From CAZJHX01 sp964545715 (GTDB taxonomy: Bacteria; Myxococcota_A; UBA9042; GCA-2863065), in NCBI GenBank assembly GCA_964545715.1, contig CAZJHX010000015.1, forward strand, positions 1 to 64,000: a DNA stretch of 64,000 nucleotides. Direction: 5' to 3'. The notes under the pieces are model-generated. The model had not been told where the DNA came from and ran no database searches. It worked only from the letters and a program-made list of their open reading frames with translations. Made by a program: the position numbers and the translations under genes. Shown in pieces: positions 1-7,315 of the stretch. Each line of letters opens with the position of its first letter. Position 1 is the stretch's first letter.

Positions 1-916
1 CCCCGTCGCAGTCGTTGTCCTTGCCGTCGCAGATCTCGATCTCGGGCGTCGCCGCCGAGCACGCCAGCCCGCCGTCCGAGCACACCCACACGCCCTCACA
101 CACGCCAAACTCGTTGGCCTCCGTGCACGAGCCGCCGTCCACGTCCTCGTCGGTCACCGCGTCGCAGTCGTTGTCCACGCCATCGCACACCTCGGTCGAC
201 GGCGTCAGCGCCGAGCAGCCGCTCAACACGCCGTCCAGGCAGGACCGGTCGCCGGTGCATGTCCCGCTCTCGTTGCTGGCCGAGCAGGTGGTCTTGGCGC
301 CGTCCTTAATCGCCTTCCAGGAGCACTCACACAGGCCCGTGCTCAGGCGACACTGCCCCTCGTCGCACGTGTACCCCTCGGCGCACGCCAGGTCCTCGCT
401 GCACTCCGCGCCGCAGAAGCTGCCCTCCGCCCCATATTTCAGACACTTGGAGCCCGACGCGCCCAGCGTCCCGGCGCACTCCGCGTCCTCGACACACGGC
501 CGGCACAGGGTCACGAACCGCGGCAGGCAGATGTAGGTCACGTCCTGCCCGGTGTTGCTCACCTCACCGCAGAACCACCCCTTGGGACACGAATCGATAC
601 ATGTCTCGGTACATGTCTTCCCGTCCGCCGTCTCGACACACCAGCCGCTGTCGCAGTCCGCATTGTCGGTGCACGGCACATAGATTTTGGTCTCGCCGCC
701 GTCAGGCTCGGTGCTCGTCGCGTCGTCTTTGACTGTCGGCCCGGCGTCGATCCGCGGCGTGGGCACCGTGGCATCTGCTCGGGCCACTGCGTCCTCATCG
801 TCGCCGCTGGTTCCGCTCTGAACCACGTCCACCGGCGCCTGCTGCACCGTGTCCGGACACCCGATCATGCTCGCGGCGCACAAGGCCGCACACACCGTCA
901 CCACCAATCTCTTCAT
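1..916 (-). CDS. Cysteine-rich lipoprotein with MopE-like DNDCDG repeats (C-terminus outside window)
   Basis: The gene reads leftwards from an ATG at 916 and runs off the window start, so only about 305 residues are visible. It opens with a lipoprotein signal (MKRLVVTVCA, lipobox MIGC), followed by an acidic low-complexity linker and then a cysteine-rich region. Two motifs of the MopE / putative metal-binding type are visible, EVCDGVDNDCDAVTDED and EICDGKDNDCDG, each about 45 residues apart. The protein should be secreted and lipid-anchored; its function is unknown. A Shine-Dalgarno-like GAGGTG precedes the ATG, and a sigma-54-like promoter lies at 958-973. Such proteins are abundant in Myxococcota and usually lack assigned functions. 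Confidence 0.85.
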   Translation of the reverse strand, partial: MKRLVVTVCAALCAASMIGCPDTVQQAPVDVVQSGTSGDDEDAVARADATVPTPRIDAGPTVKDDATSTEPDGGETKIYVPCTDNADCDSGWCVETADGKTCTETCIDSCPKGWFCGEVSNTGQDVTYICLPRFVTLCRPCVEDAECAGTLGASGSKCLKYGAEGSFCGAECSEDLACAEGYTCDEGQCRLSTGLCECSWKAIKDGAKTTCSASNESGTCTGDRSCLDGVLSGCSALTPSTEVCDGVDNDCDAVTDEDVDGGSCTEANEFGVCEGVWVCSDGGLACSAATPEIEICDGKDNDCDG

Positions 917-957
917 GACACCTCTTTTATCAGAGTCCCTCTCGGCGGCGCAGGCCG

Positions 958-973
958 TGCGAGTTTCGTGCCA
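958..973 (-). promoter_or_regulatory. Sigma-54 (-24/-12) promoter for the MopE-like lipoprotein gene
   Basis: On the minus strand the sequence is TGGCACGAAACTCGCA. It matches the sigma-54 consensus TGGCAC-N5-TTGCW with one mismatch in the -12 box and has the required GG-N10-GC spacing. Initiation would fall near 947, leaving a leader of about 30 nt before the ATG at 916. The site lies in the left flank of the candidate retron. Confidence 0.55.
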
Positions 974-997
974 GTGGATCTCTGGTACCTTCGGCCC

Positions 998-1154
998 GTG
1001 CAGCGCGCCCGCGTCAGGCAGACCGGTCAAACGGTCTCTGTGGGGTTACCCCACGGCAACGAATTCGATACCGCATCGCAGGACAGGCTCCTCGTCGCGC
1101 TACCACGCGAGGCAGAGCATGAGGGACAGGAACCGCTGTCGCGGGCCGCTGCAC
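998..1154 (+). ncRNA. Candidate retron msr-msd RNA
   Basis: A long near-perfect inverted repeat brackets this segment directly before the reverse transcriptase gene: 998-1016 pairs with 1137-1154, 17 of 18 positions with one bulge. This is where and how retron a1/a2 repeats sit. Inside it, 1020-1037 forms a hairpin (AGACCG, loop GTCAAA, CGGTCT) and 1040-1054 a perfect one (GTGGGG, TTA, CCCCAC), like the short msr stem-loops. An imperfect hairpin at 1087-1118 (GCTC/CTCG arms) could be the msd template. The branching guanosine cannot be assigned from sequence alone. The structure is seen directly; the retron role is inferred from the adjacent gene. Confidence 0.6.
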
Positions 1155-1158
1155 ACCC

Positions 1159-2364
1159 ATGACTCGCGCGGACTACCTGGCGTCCGCCCTGGCTGACGCC
1201 TTTCTCGCCGGCGCCTGGGAGCGCCAGGGCCTTCTGGATCGCAGCGCCCGGTGCATGGGCCGCCCGTGGCGGTGGCGTCGTCCGCTGGTCAGACGGGTCA
1301 TGGCGAGCTTCCCCGACACCCCGCTGTTTGCCGACGATCTGCGTGCGTTCATCCAGTCGGACGGCGCCGTTCGAGAGGCCTGCGCCGACCCGCACAATCG
1401 CCCCGCTGTGGCACATCGCTTTCTGCCGCACCCGCGCTCACGTCCGCGCTGGGATCTGCCTCGCATCGACACCGCCGGCGACCTGGCGGCGTGGCTCGGT
1501 GTGACCCTGCAGGAGCTGGCGGGCCTGACCGGATACTCGGTTCGCAACCCGCCCATGAACGGTCCACGGTGCAACTATCACCGCCGAACGATCGCAAAAC
1601 GCTGTGGCGCACCCCGGGTGTTGGACATCCCAAAGCGCCGGCTCAAGGCTGCTCAGCGCCGAGTGCTGCACGGATTGCTCGATCACGCGCCGGCTCACGA
1701 TGCCGCGCACGGCTTCGTCCGAGGACGATCGATCCACACGCACGCGGCCTGCCACGTGGGTCGCGGCGTCGTTGTTCGTATCGACCTCAAGGACTTCTTT
1801 CACTCGGTCCATCGCGGTCGGGTGCACGCGATCTTCAAAGCGTTGGGCTACCCAACGGGCGTGGCCGCAGCGCTGGCCGGGCTCGCGACGTTTCAGGGAC
1901 GGCTGCCGCAGGGGGCGCCCACGTCACCCGCGCTGGCCAATCTCGCGGCGCGCCGCTTGGACATTCGCCTTACTGCACTAGCGCCCTGCTACACGCGGTA
2001 CGCCGATGACCTGACCTTTTCGGGCGACCGCCCGCTCGTACGACTGCTGCCCACCATCGCCAGGATCGCGGCGGAGGAGGGCTTTGCCGTCAATCATCGC
2101 AAGACGCGCGTGATGCGCCGCGGCGTCAGCCAGCGGGTGACGGGGCTCGTGGTGAACAAAAGGGTGAACGTCTCGCGGCGGGACTTCGACGTGTTGAAGG
2201 CGACGCTCGAGAACTGCCGGCGGCACGGCCCCGAGTCACAGAACGGGGGCGCAGTGCCGGACTTTCAGGCGCATCTGAGAGGTCGCGTGGCGCATGTGGT
2301 GCACACAAATCCGGTCCGCGGCGCTCGGCTGAGCGCGCTGCTGGACCAGATCGACTTCTCATAG
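1159..2364 (+). CDS. Retron-type reverse transcriptase
   Basis: This 401-residue protein has the order of motifs of a retron RT: an N-terminal extension of about 140 residues, as in myxobacterial retrons; the retron-typical AAHGFVRGRS; catalytic motif A (VVRIDLKDFF, about residue 207); LPQGAPTSPALANL; the active site YADD at residues 281-284; and the retron motif VTGLVVN near 327. It should copy the msd part of the RNA encoded just upstream into msDNA. The ATG at 1159 lies 5 nt after the inverted repeat and has no clear Shine-Dalgarno sequence. No nuclease, toxin or other typical retron effector is fused to it or adjacent. Its last 23 codons recur in decayed form at 5285-5354. Confidence 0.93.
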   Translation: MTRADYLASALADAFLAGAWERQGLLDRSARCMGRPWRWRRPLVRRVMASFPDTPLFADDLRAFIQSDGAVREACADPHNRPAVAHRFLPHPRSRPRWDLPRIDTAGDLAAWLGVTLQELAGLTGYSVRNPPMNGPRCNYHRRTIAKRCGAPRVLDIPKRRLKAAQRRVLHGLLDHAPAHDAAHGFVRGRSIHTHAACHVGRGVVVRIDLKDFFHSVHRGRVHAIFKALGYPTGVAAALAGLATFQGRLPQGAPTSPALANLAARRLDIRLTALAPCYTRYADDLTFSGDRPLVRLLPTIARIAAEEGFAVNHRKTRVMRRGVSQRVTGLVVNKRVNVSRRDFDVLKATLENCRRHGPESQNGGAVPDFQAHLRGRVAHVVHTNPVRGARLSALLDQIDFS

Positions 2365-2399
2365 TTGGCCTGGGTCACGCGCGCCTTGATGATCGTGTC
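2295..2399. repeat. 105-bp imperfect duplication, copy A (RT end plus remnant of a secreted-protein gene end)
   Basis: This segment is about 91% identical (96 of 105 positions by eye, no gaps) to 5285-5389. It covers the last codons of the intact reverse transcriptase and then, on the minus strand, about 12 codons corresponding to the end of the gene at 5351-5890 (IIKARVTQAN here, IIKARLTQAN there). In this copy the stop codon of that secreted-protein gene is lost. Similarity stops abruptly near 2400. From 2400 to 2510 I see no gene. Confidence 0.85.
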
Positions 2400-2510
2400 A
2401 ACCAGTCTGCCAGCCGTCCCCGATCTCGGTGCCCGGCGGGCGGTGGACTGCCTGGGCGCCGCGTGCCGGCGCGGGGTCTGCAAGGTACCGGCAGTAAACG
2501 CGGCATACGG

Positions 2511-2948
2511 CTATTGTGACTTGCGCCTCAGGGCCATCTTGGTGTCCTCACCCTGCTTGGTGATGGTGATGTGGTCGTCGGACTCAAACGTCACGGTAAG
2601 CCGCTCGACATTGTCTTTGCCCTCATCCCGGCTCTCGATGACCATCGAGTTGCCGTCCGCGCTCACGACCTTGTAGTTCGCCTTGTCATCAACCGGCTTG
2701 AAACCCCTCGCCACCAGGGACTGGGCGCCGATCGAGATGGTCGCCTTGCCCAGGGCAGCGTGCATTCGGTCGATCATATCTGGGTTCTCATCGGCCGCCG
2801 TGGCCATGTCGAGATTGATCTCGAGCATCCGCTGCACGTCGATCCGCCAGTCGCCTTGAAACCTCTCGTGATTCGAGCGGACCGATGCGCATCCAAATGC
2901 CACAGTGAGGACAACTGTCGCGGTAGTGATTGCCAGTATGCGGGTCAT
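2511..2948 (-). CDS. Small lipoprotein of unknown function
   Basis: The 145-residue product begins MTRILAITT and has a hydrophobic signal ending in the lipobox AFGC, so it should be a lipid-anchored periplasmic or outer-membrane protein. A longer open frame extends to 3071, but the ATG at 2948 has a good Shine-Dalgarno (GGAGAG) and begins the signal peptide, so it is preferred. The mature part is charged and rich in beta-strand-like segments (ERLTVTFESDDHITIT, KANYKVVSADGNSMVIES), with no motif I recognise. It stands alone between the retron and a divergent small ORF. Confidence 0.75.
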   Translation of the reverse strand: MTRILAITTATVVLTVAFGCASVRSNHERFQGDWRIDVQRMLEINLDMATAADENPDMIDRMHAALGKATISIGAQSLVARGFKPVDDKANYKVVSADGNSMVIESRDEGKDNVERLTVTFESDDHITITKQGEDTKMALRRKSQ

Positions 2949-3090
2949 CTGCTCTCCAAGGCGCTCACAGAATAGTCTCCCACATCGCACGCCGCAGTCC
3001 ACAGTCCGTACAACAACGGGGTCGAGCACGGCAAGGGCTCCCGTTCGAGCGTCAGCGCAGCCCGCGGCCATCTACGATACGCTGGCGCAC

Positions 3091-3291
3091 ATGTGTTGGT
3101 CCGGTTCGAAGCCCCTTTCAGGCGACCTGGCGATAACCTTTGGCCTACTGGCGGTGGCCGTGATGAGTGGCTGTGGTGAGTCAATTCGGATCACCGTCCA
3201 GCAGCGACCGTTGTTGGAACTTCGTGGGGCGCGGCGTGTGGCGGTGTTGAAGACGATTCGGGCGCTGGACGTGGTTCAACCGCCGCGCTGA
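3091..3291 (+). CDS. Short lipoprotein-like ORF, possibly a truncated gene
   Basis: This is a 66-codon frame from ATG 3091. It contains a hydrophobic stretch (ITFGLLAVAVMSGC) ending in a lipobox-like cysteine. The remaining part, LELRGARRVAVLKTIRAL, resembles the start of the longer lipoproteins in which a lipobox is followed by a (A/G)RRVAVL strand. It then stops at 3291, with nothing coding-like up to 3396. It may be a 5' remnant of a larger gene or a real small lipoprotein. No clear Shine-Dalgarno sequence is present. Confidence 0.35.
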   Translation: MCWSGSKPLSGDLAITFGLLAVAVMSGCGESIRITVQQRPLLELRGARRVAVLKTIRALDVVQPPR

Positions 3292-3396
3292 CCCCCGAGA
3301 GCTGGCGAGCCGGGTATTGGGTGAGCGGCTATCGGGCCGGATAGCGCGGCGCAGTGTGTCACAATGGCGTTGAACGGCTCGACGCCTTCGCCCTCC

Positions 3397-5175
3397 CTAC
3401 GGCCCGGGCTGGCCGCCATCGGTCCAGGCCTGCAGCAGGGCCTGCTCGTCCGCAGTCAGGCATTTGGCGTTGCCCGCGTCAGCACCGGGATCGCCCGAGC
3501 ATCCCGCGCCTTGCGGCATTGTTCCGTCCTTTACACGGATTAGCGCCGCCCCGCCCTTGCTACCCGTGCCTGTGTAGTACGATGGCTTCTGGGAATCGGC
3601 GTACGCCTCGTTCGTATCTGAAGAGCCGATACTGTGGGAGCCCGAGCTACCGACCGTGTGACAGCCGCCGCACTTGCTCTTGAAGATGGGGTGCACGTCG
3701 GTGAACGAGACGGGCAGGTCATCGCAGTCGTTGGCCGCTCCGGGCGTGGGTGTCGGCGATAACGCGAAATCGGATGCATTGTCGTTGGTGTCGACCCCAT
3801 CGGGGCACCGAGCGTACGCCGAAGGGGAAGCGTTGTCCCCGCTGAGCCAGGCGCCTTCGCCCACGGTCGCCATCGCGCCCTCGTAGGCGACGCTGTCGAC
3901 GATCATGTCGGTCCGCTTCAGCCGCAGTCCATCGGACTTCCCATTCTGCGGACCGATCTCGAGGGTGACGGACTTGGTCGTACCGGGCAGTGCCGCCACC
4001 ACGCCCGCGTCGCCGACTACCAGGTACTCACCGGGCAGAAGTGAGCCTCCGGCGGCGCCCAGGTCGATGACGGCGTACACCGTGTCAGTCCCGCCGCCGC
4101 CGTTGACCAGCTCGAGTGACACATCCGTGAGGGGCGCCGCCCCGTTGCCTGTGTTGAGGATCTCGATGAACTGCATCGAATCGGCCCCGGGCTGGTCATA
4201 GTCGAACTCGTTGATGATTAGACGCGAACAGCCCTCGGCGCAGGAGTTTAGTTGGGGGACCCCGTTGACGGTAATGCAGGTCGCCGCGCCAAACCCGGGT
4301 GTGCAGGAGAGATCCTTGGCGCAGCAGTTGCTGGCACATTCCCAACACGGGGAGTCCACCCCGAGGAACGCCCCGCCCTGGCTAATACAAGTCGCCTCGT
4401 CCAGCGCAGAGCACGCGTCGGCCAGGCAGCAAGCCCCCTTGTCCAAAGGTGCACATTCGACGACGGTGCACTCGGCGTCCTCCGTCCAGGTCCCCGACAA
4501 CACCGTACAGCCGGTCGAGGACACAAACGTGCACGCACCGTCATTGACGCAGCATGCCCCTTTCGCCGCACAGAGGTTTCCTTCGCAGGCGGAGTCCGCG
4601 CTGCACACGCCGCAGACGCCGCCGCAGCCGTCGTCGCCACAGCTCTTGCCGTCGCAATCCGGGCAACACACGCTCTCACACGTCCCCCCGGCGCAGAGCG
4701 CGGCGTCGGGTCCATCGCACCCCTCGCACGCGCCGCACGAGCCACCACAGCCGTCGTCGCCGCAGCTCTTTTCAGTACAATCGGGCACACATATCGGAGC
4801 ATCGACAGGTGGCGCTGTATCTGTCCCGTCCTCCGTCGTGCTATCCACCGTGACGTCTTCGGGCTCCGGGCCCGTATCGGTCACATCGATCTCGGGAGGG
4901 CCCGTGTCGTTCGGCGGCTCCGTCTCGTCCGGCGCCGGCTCAACATCGGTCGGCGGAGCCGAATCCGTCGTGCGCGCGACGTCCACCGGCTGCGCCACGT
5001 CCGCCGGCTCGGTGTCCGACGGCGTGCACTGCAGATTGACGCAGGTGAAGTTGGCGGGGCAGTCCGAAGTCTTCGTGCACGACTCCAGCGGTGGCGCGGT
5101 GACAGGATCTCTGACGCACCCGATCGATAGCAAGCACAGCGTTACCAGCGTCCAGCGCACGAGCTCTCGATACAT
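3397..5175 (-). CDS. Cysteine-rich lipoprotein with lamin-tail-like domain and one CxxCH heme motif
   Basis: The 592-residue product has a lipoprotein signal (lipobox LSIGC, about residue 20). An Asp/Glu/Pro/Thr-rich linker follows (about 55-125), then cysteine-rich modules including two CGDDGCGG motifs (about 130-320). Next comes a segment starting LIINEFDYDQPGADSMQFIE (about 325-470), typical of secreted lamin-tail domains. The C-terminal part holds HPIFKSKCGGCHTVG, a c-type heme attachment motif of the kind found in surface cytochrome-like domains. It should be an outer-membrane or surface lipoprotein; the combination suggests a redox or adhesion role but none is established. The ATG at 5175 is the only start that gives the signal peptide. 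Confidence 0.85.
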   Translation of the reverse strand: MYRELVRWTLVTLCLLSIGCVRDPVTAPPLESCTKTSDCPANFTCVNLQCTPSDTEPADVAQPVDVARTTDSAPPTDVEPAPDETEPPNDTGPPEIDVTDTGPEPEDVTVDSTTEDGTDTAPPVDAPICVPDCTEKSCGDDGCGGSCGACEGCDGPDAALCAGGTCESVCCPDCDGKSCGDDGCGGVCGVCSADSACEGNLCAAKGACCVNDGACTFVSSTGCTVLSGTWTEDAECTVVECAPLDKGACCLADACSALDEATCISQGGAFLGVDSPCWECASNCCAKDLSCTPGFGAATCITVNGVPQLNSCAEGCSRLIINEFDYDQPGADSMQFIEILNTGNGAAPLTDVSLELVNGGGGTDTVYAVIDLGAAGGSLLPGEYLVVGDAGVVAALPGTTKSVTLEIGPQNGKSDGLRLKRTDMIVDSVAYEGAMATVGEGAWLSGDNASPSAYARCPDGVDTNDNASDFALSPTPTPGAANDCDDLPVSFTDVHPIFKSKCGGCHTVGSSGSHSIGSSDTNEAYADSQKPSYYTGTGSKGGAALIRVKDGTMPQGAGCSGDPGADAGNAKCLTADEQALLQAWTDGGQPGP

Positions 5176-5284
5176 AGCCGCCTGATACTGTCGCGCGGTC
5201 TCGGGTTAGTCAACCAGACTGGGGGGCTACGCCTCCAGGCGCTCCGACACCAACTCTCCTTCTACCAGCGCCGCCAATAGACGT

Positions 5285-5389
5285 TGTGGTGTACACAAAT
5301 CCGGCCCGCGGCGCTCGGCTGAGCGCCTTGCTGGACCGAATCGACTTCTCTTAGTTGGCCTGGGTCAGGCGCGCCTTGATGATCGCGTC
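5285..5389. repeat. 105-bp imperfect duplication, copy B (RT remnant plus intact secreted-protein gene end)
   Basis: This is the counterpart of 2295-2399. On the plus strand, 5285-5354 encodes a decapitated reverse-transcriptase tail (VVYTNPARGARLSALLDRI, then DFS and a stop), 20 of 23 residues like the intact RT. It ends exactly where the minus-strand gene at 5351-5890 ends; the two stop codons overlap. The preceding stretch 5176-5284 shows no other gene remnant. Confidence 0.85.
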
Positions 5390-5890
5390 CGTGGCCAGCT
5401 TGACCAGGATGTCGCGGGTTTTGGCGAAGGTCGGGGTCTTGCGCACGTCGTTGCCCCACTGGGACACGGTGAAGAAGCCGGCGCCCGCGACGCCCAGCGT
5501 GATGCGGGGCTGGGTCTCGTTGGCCTCCGCGAACTTGCGGGTGCGCTCCACGTTCCACAGCTGGCCCATAATGGCTTTCACGGCCAGGTCGCGGCACTGC
5601 TGGTCGGACAGCTTGACCACGTGGATCTCAGCGTCCTTCTCCGGGTGCGTGAGGCGGACCTTCACGTTGCCGTTCTCGATCGTCACAAAGGTCCAGCCAA
5701 TGGTGCCGTTGCCGTCGGCGTAGCGTGCGGTCAGCTTGTTGCAGTCCAGGCGGCCGTTGGCGATCTCGCTGAGGCCCTGGGTGGCGCGCTCCAGGCGCGG
5801 GCTCATCGGCAGCTCGGCGAACGCGCTCATCGGCACCACAATTGTGGTCAGCGCGGTCAGAATCAGAATCGTCTTGAGCGTCGGGTTCAT
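5351..5890 (-). CDS. Secreted protein of unknown function behind a sigma-54 promoter
   Basis: The 179-residue product starts MNPTLKTILILTALTTI and has a cleavable signal ending near SAFA, so it should be periplasmic or extracellular. The ATG at 5890 is chosen over an upstream in-frame ATG because GGAGGTGATG sits just before it. The mature part contains two cysteines (DCNKLT, QQCRDLA) and a conserved-looking tail (DAIIKARLTQAN), but I recognise no family. It is convergent with a reverse-transcriptase remnant, and a copy of its last codons lies behind the intact RT. A sigma-54 promoter (5944-5959) and a palindrome (6004-6036) lie upstream. Confidence 0.8.
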   Translation of the reverse strand: MNPTLKTILILTALTTIVVPMSAFAELPMSPRLERATQGLSEIANGRLDCNKLTARYADGNGTIGWTFVTIENGNVKVRLTHPEKDAEIHVVKLSDQQCRDLAVKAIMGQLWNVERTRKFAEANETQPRITLGVAGAGFFTVSQWGNDVRKTPTFAKTRDILVKLATDAIIKARLTQAN

Positions 5891-5943
5891 CACATCACCT
5901 CCAGTTGGCGTTGATTTGGATTTCCCCACGCCATGAGACAGGG

Positions 5944-5959
5944 GCAAGCCTTATGCCAA
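5944..5959 (-). promoter_or_regulatory. Sigma-54 (-24/-12) promoter
   Basis: The minus-strand sequence TTGGCATAAGGCTTGC fits the sigma-54 consensus (TGGCAY-N5-TTGC) with exact GG-N10-GC spacing. Transcription would begin near 5932, about 42 nt before the ATG of the secreted-protein gene at 5890. It requires an enhancer-binding protein; 6004-6036 is a candidate site for one. Confidence 0.65.
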
Positions 5960-6003
5960 CTTCAGGTGCTGTGATTTCGGTGAGTTAGCGCCGTTTATGT
6001 CCT

Positions 6004-6036
6004 CATGTAGCGCGGTGTTACATGTAACGCTACATG
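6004..6036. promoter_or_regulatory. Nested palindrome, candidate activator site (UAS)
   Basis: The outer arms CATGTAGCG (6004-6012) and CGCTACATG (6028-6036) are a perfect 9-bp inverted repeat. Between them lies the perfect 12-bp palindrome GTTACATGTAAC (6017-6028). Together they give four ATGTA/TACAT half-sites. The element is 72-104 bp upstream of the predicted sigma-54 start, the usual distance for an enhancer. No T-tract follows on either strand, so a terminator for trxA is less likely. Confidence 0.55.
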
Positions 6037-6057
6037 ACTGGGACAGCGCGGCGAAGA

Positions 6058-6390
6058 CTACGCCAGGGCGGTGTCCAGGGCGCTGATCAGGTCGCGCTTG
6101 GGACGGGCGCCGACGATCTGCTGCGCCACTTTGCCGTCCTTGAAGACCAGGATGGTCGGGATGGACGTGATCCGGTACTTGCCCGGGACGTCGCGGTTCT
6201 CGTCCACGTTGATCTTGCCGATCTTGGCGCGGCCCTGGTACTCGCCGGCCAGCTCGTCGACCAGCGGCGCGATGGCGCGGCAGGGACCACACCAGACGGC
6301 CCAGAAGTCTACGAGGACGGGCACGTCGCTGCCTTCAACCTCGGCTTCCCAGTTCTCATCGGTGAACGTCACTACGTTTTCGGATGCCAT
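6058..6390 (-). CDS. trxA: Thioredoxin
   Basis: This is a 110-residue single-domain thioredoxin with the active site WCGPC in VDFWAVWCGPCRAIAPL and the cis-proline region SIPTILVFKDG. It reduces disulfides in the cytoplasm using thioredoxin reductase. The ATG at 6390 gives the normal family length and has AAGGAG upstream; the longer open frame to 6447 is not needed. It is transcribed divergently from the heme operon. Confidence 0.97.
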   Translation of the reverse strand: MASENVVTFTDENWEAEVEGSDVPVLVDFWAVWCGPCRAIAPLVDELAGEYQGRAKIGKINVDENRDVPGKYRITSIPTILVFKDGKVAQQIVGARPKRDLISALDTALA

Positions 6391-6444
6391 GCCGTAACTC
6401 CTTGTTTCGGTCCTCGATGCGCTCACGCGACATCGGTGTTGGAA

Positions 6445-6473
6445 CATTTAGGCCAGCCCCTGGACAACGTCAA
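6445..6473 (-). promoter_or_regulatory. Sigma-70-type promoter for trxA
   Basis: On the minus strand TTGACG (6473-6468) is followed after 17 nt by TAAATG (6450-6445). The -35 box is strong, the -10 box moderate. The leader to the trxA ATG would be about 48 nt. Confidence 0.45.
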
Positions 6474-6484
6474 CCCCGGGTTCG

Positions 6485-6512
6485 TTACACAAGCTCTCAG
6501 TGCTGCTAAAAT
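6485..6512 (+). promoter_or_regulatory. Possible promoter of the heme operon (near-leaderless)
   Basis: TAAAAT at 6507-6512 matches five of six -10 positions. The -35 candidate TTACAC (6485-6490, spacing 16) is weak. The ATG of the first gene at 6523 is only 10 nt beyond the -10 box, and no Shine-Dalgarno sequence is present, so the transcript would be nearly leaderless if this promoter is real. Confidence 0.3.
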
Positions 6513-6522
6513 CCGTCGCGAA

Positions 6523-7308
6523 ATGGACGACTCACTCGTACTGGCCGCCAGTCTGACCTATCTGGCCGCGACGATCGCCTTCGGGGTGTACCTGCTCCGA
6601 TTCTCACCGCGGGCGTCGCGCGTGGGCATCAGCATCTTGTCGCTGGGGGCCGCACTCAACGTGACCGCGCTCGTCGTCCGCGTCCTGGACGGGCAGACCC
6701 GGCTCTCCACCTACGACGCGCTGCTCGCCGGGTGCGCGGCGGTCACAGGTGGCTGGCTGTTGATGCAGCTGCGCAAGCCGTCCCCGCTCTGGGGCGCCTT
6801 CATCACGCCGGTCGCCACCATGGTTCTGTACAGCCTGCACGTCTACAACTACGAGGCCGGGGTCGTCAGCACCGAGATCCGGTACGTCACGCCTATCCAC
6901 AAGCTGTCGTCGTACATCGGCTTTCTCATCTTTGCCGTCGCGGCTGTCGCGTCCGTCACGCAGATCGCGGTCGAGTACCGCCTCAAGACCAAACAGCTGA
7001 CCCTGGGCAAAGCCAGCCGGCTGCCGTCGCTGCGCCGCCTGGAGGAGATCTCCCACCGCTCGCTCATCATCGGCTTTCCGATCTACAGCGTGGGCATGGC
7101 GCTGGGCGCGATCTGGCTGGCGTCCCGCAGCACCCCGGTCACCCGACATTTTGTCATGGCCACGTTCTCCTGGGTCCTCTACGCGGTCACGCTGCACGCG
7201 CGCCTCGTTACCGGACTTCAGGGGCGTCGTGCCGCGCTTTTGACGCTGGCCGCGTTCGTCTCTGCCCTCTTCGTCGTCCTGTTGTCGGCGCTGCGGATGG
7301 GGGGCTGA
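6523..7308 (+). CDS. CcsA/HemX-type membrane protein (cytochrome c assembly family)
   Basis: The 261-residue protein has about eight hydrophobic segments, in the order expected for the CcsA/HemX branch of the cytochrome c assembly family. The segment ATMVLYSLHVYNYEA leads into TPIHKLSSYIGFLIFAVAAV, where the conserved histidine and the loop before a helix are visible. Members found next to hemA are thought to affect heme export or GluTR levels. It ends 7 nt before hemA, which supports the HemX-like reading. The ATG at 6523 is the first that gives a membrane-targeted N-terminus. Confidence 0.8.
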   Translation: MDDSLVLAASLTYLAATIAFGVYLLRFSPRASRVGISILSLGAALNVTALVVRVLDGQTRLSTYDALLAGCAAVTGGWLLMQLRKPSPLWGAFITPVATMVLYSLHVYNYEAGVVSTEIRYVTPIHKLSSYIGFLIFAVAAVASVTQIAVEYRLKTKQLTLGKASRLPSLRRLEEISHRSLIIGFPIYSVGMALGAIWLASRSTPVTRHFVMATFSWVLYAVTLHARLVTGLQGRRAALLTLAAFVSALFVVLLSALRMGG

Positions 7309-7315
7309 CAGACCC

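Noticed and set aside
4211..5185. Long plus-strand frames (324 and 292 codons) opposite the cysteine-rich lipoprotein gene
   Set aside because: They are antisense shadows of the GC-rich minus-strand gene at 3397-5175; no ribosome site, and no domain in either translation.
6004..6036. Palindrome read as a trxA terminator
   Set aside because: No T-run follows on the minus strand and the arms form repeated ATGTA half-sites, so an operator or enhancer is favoured.
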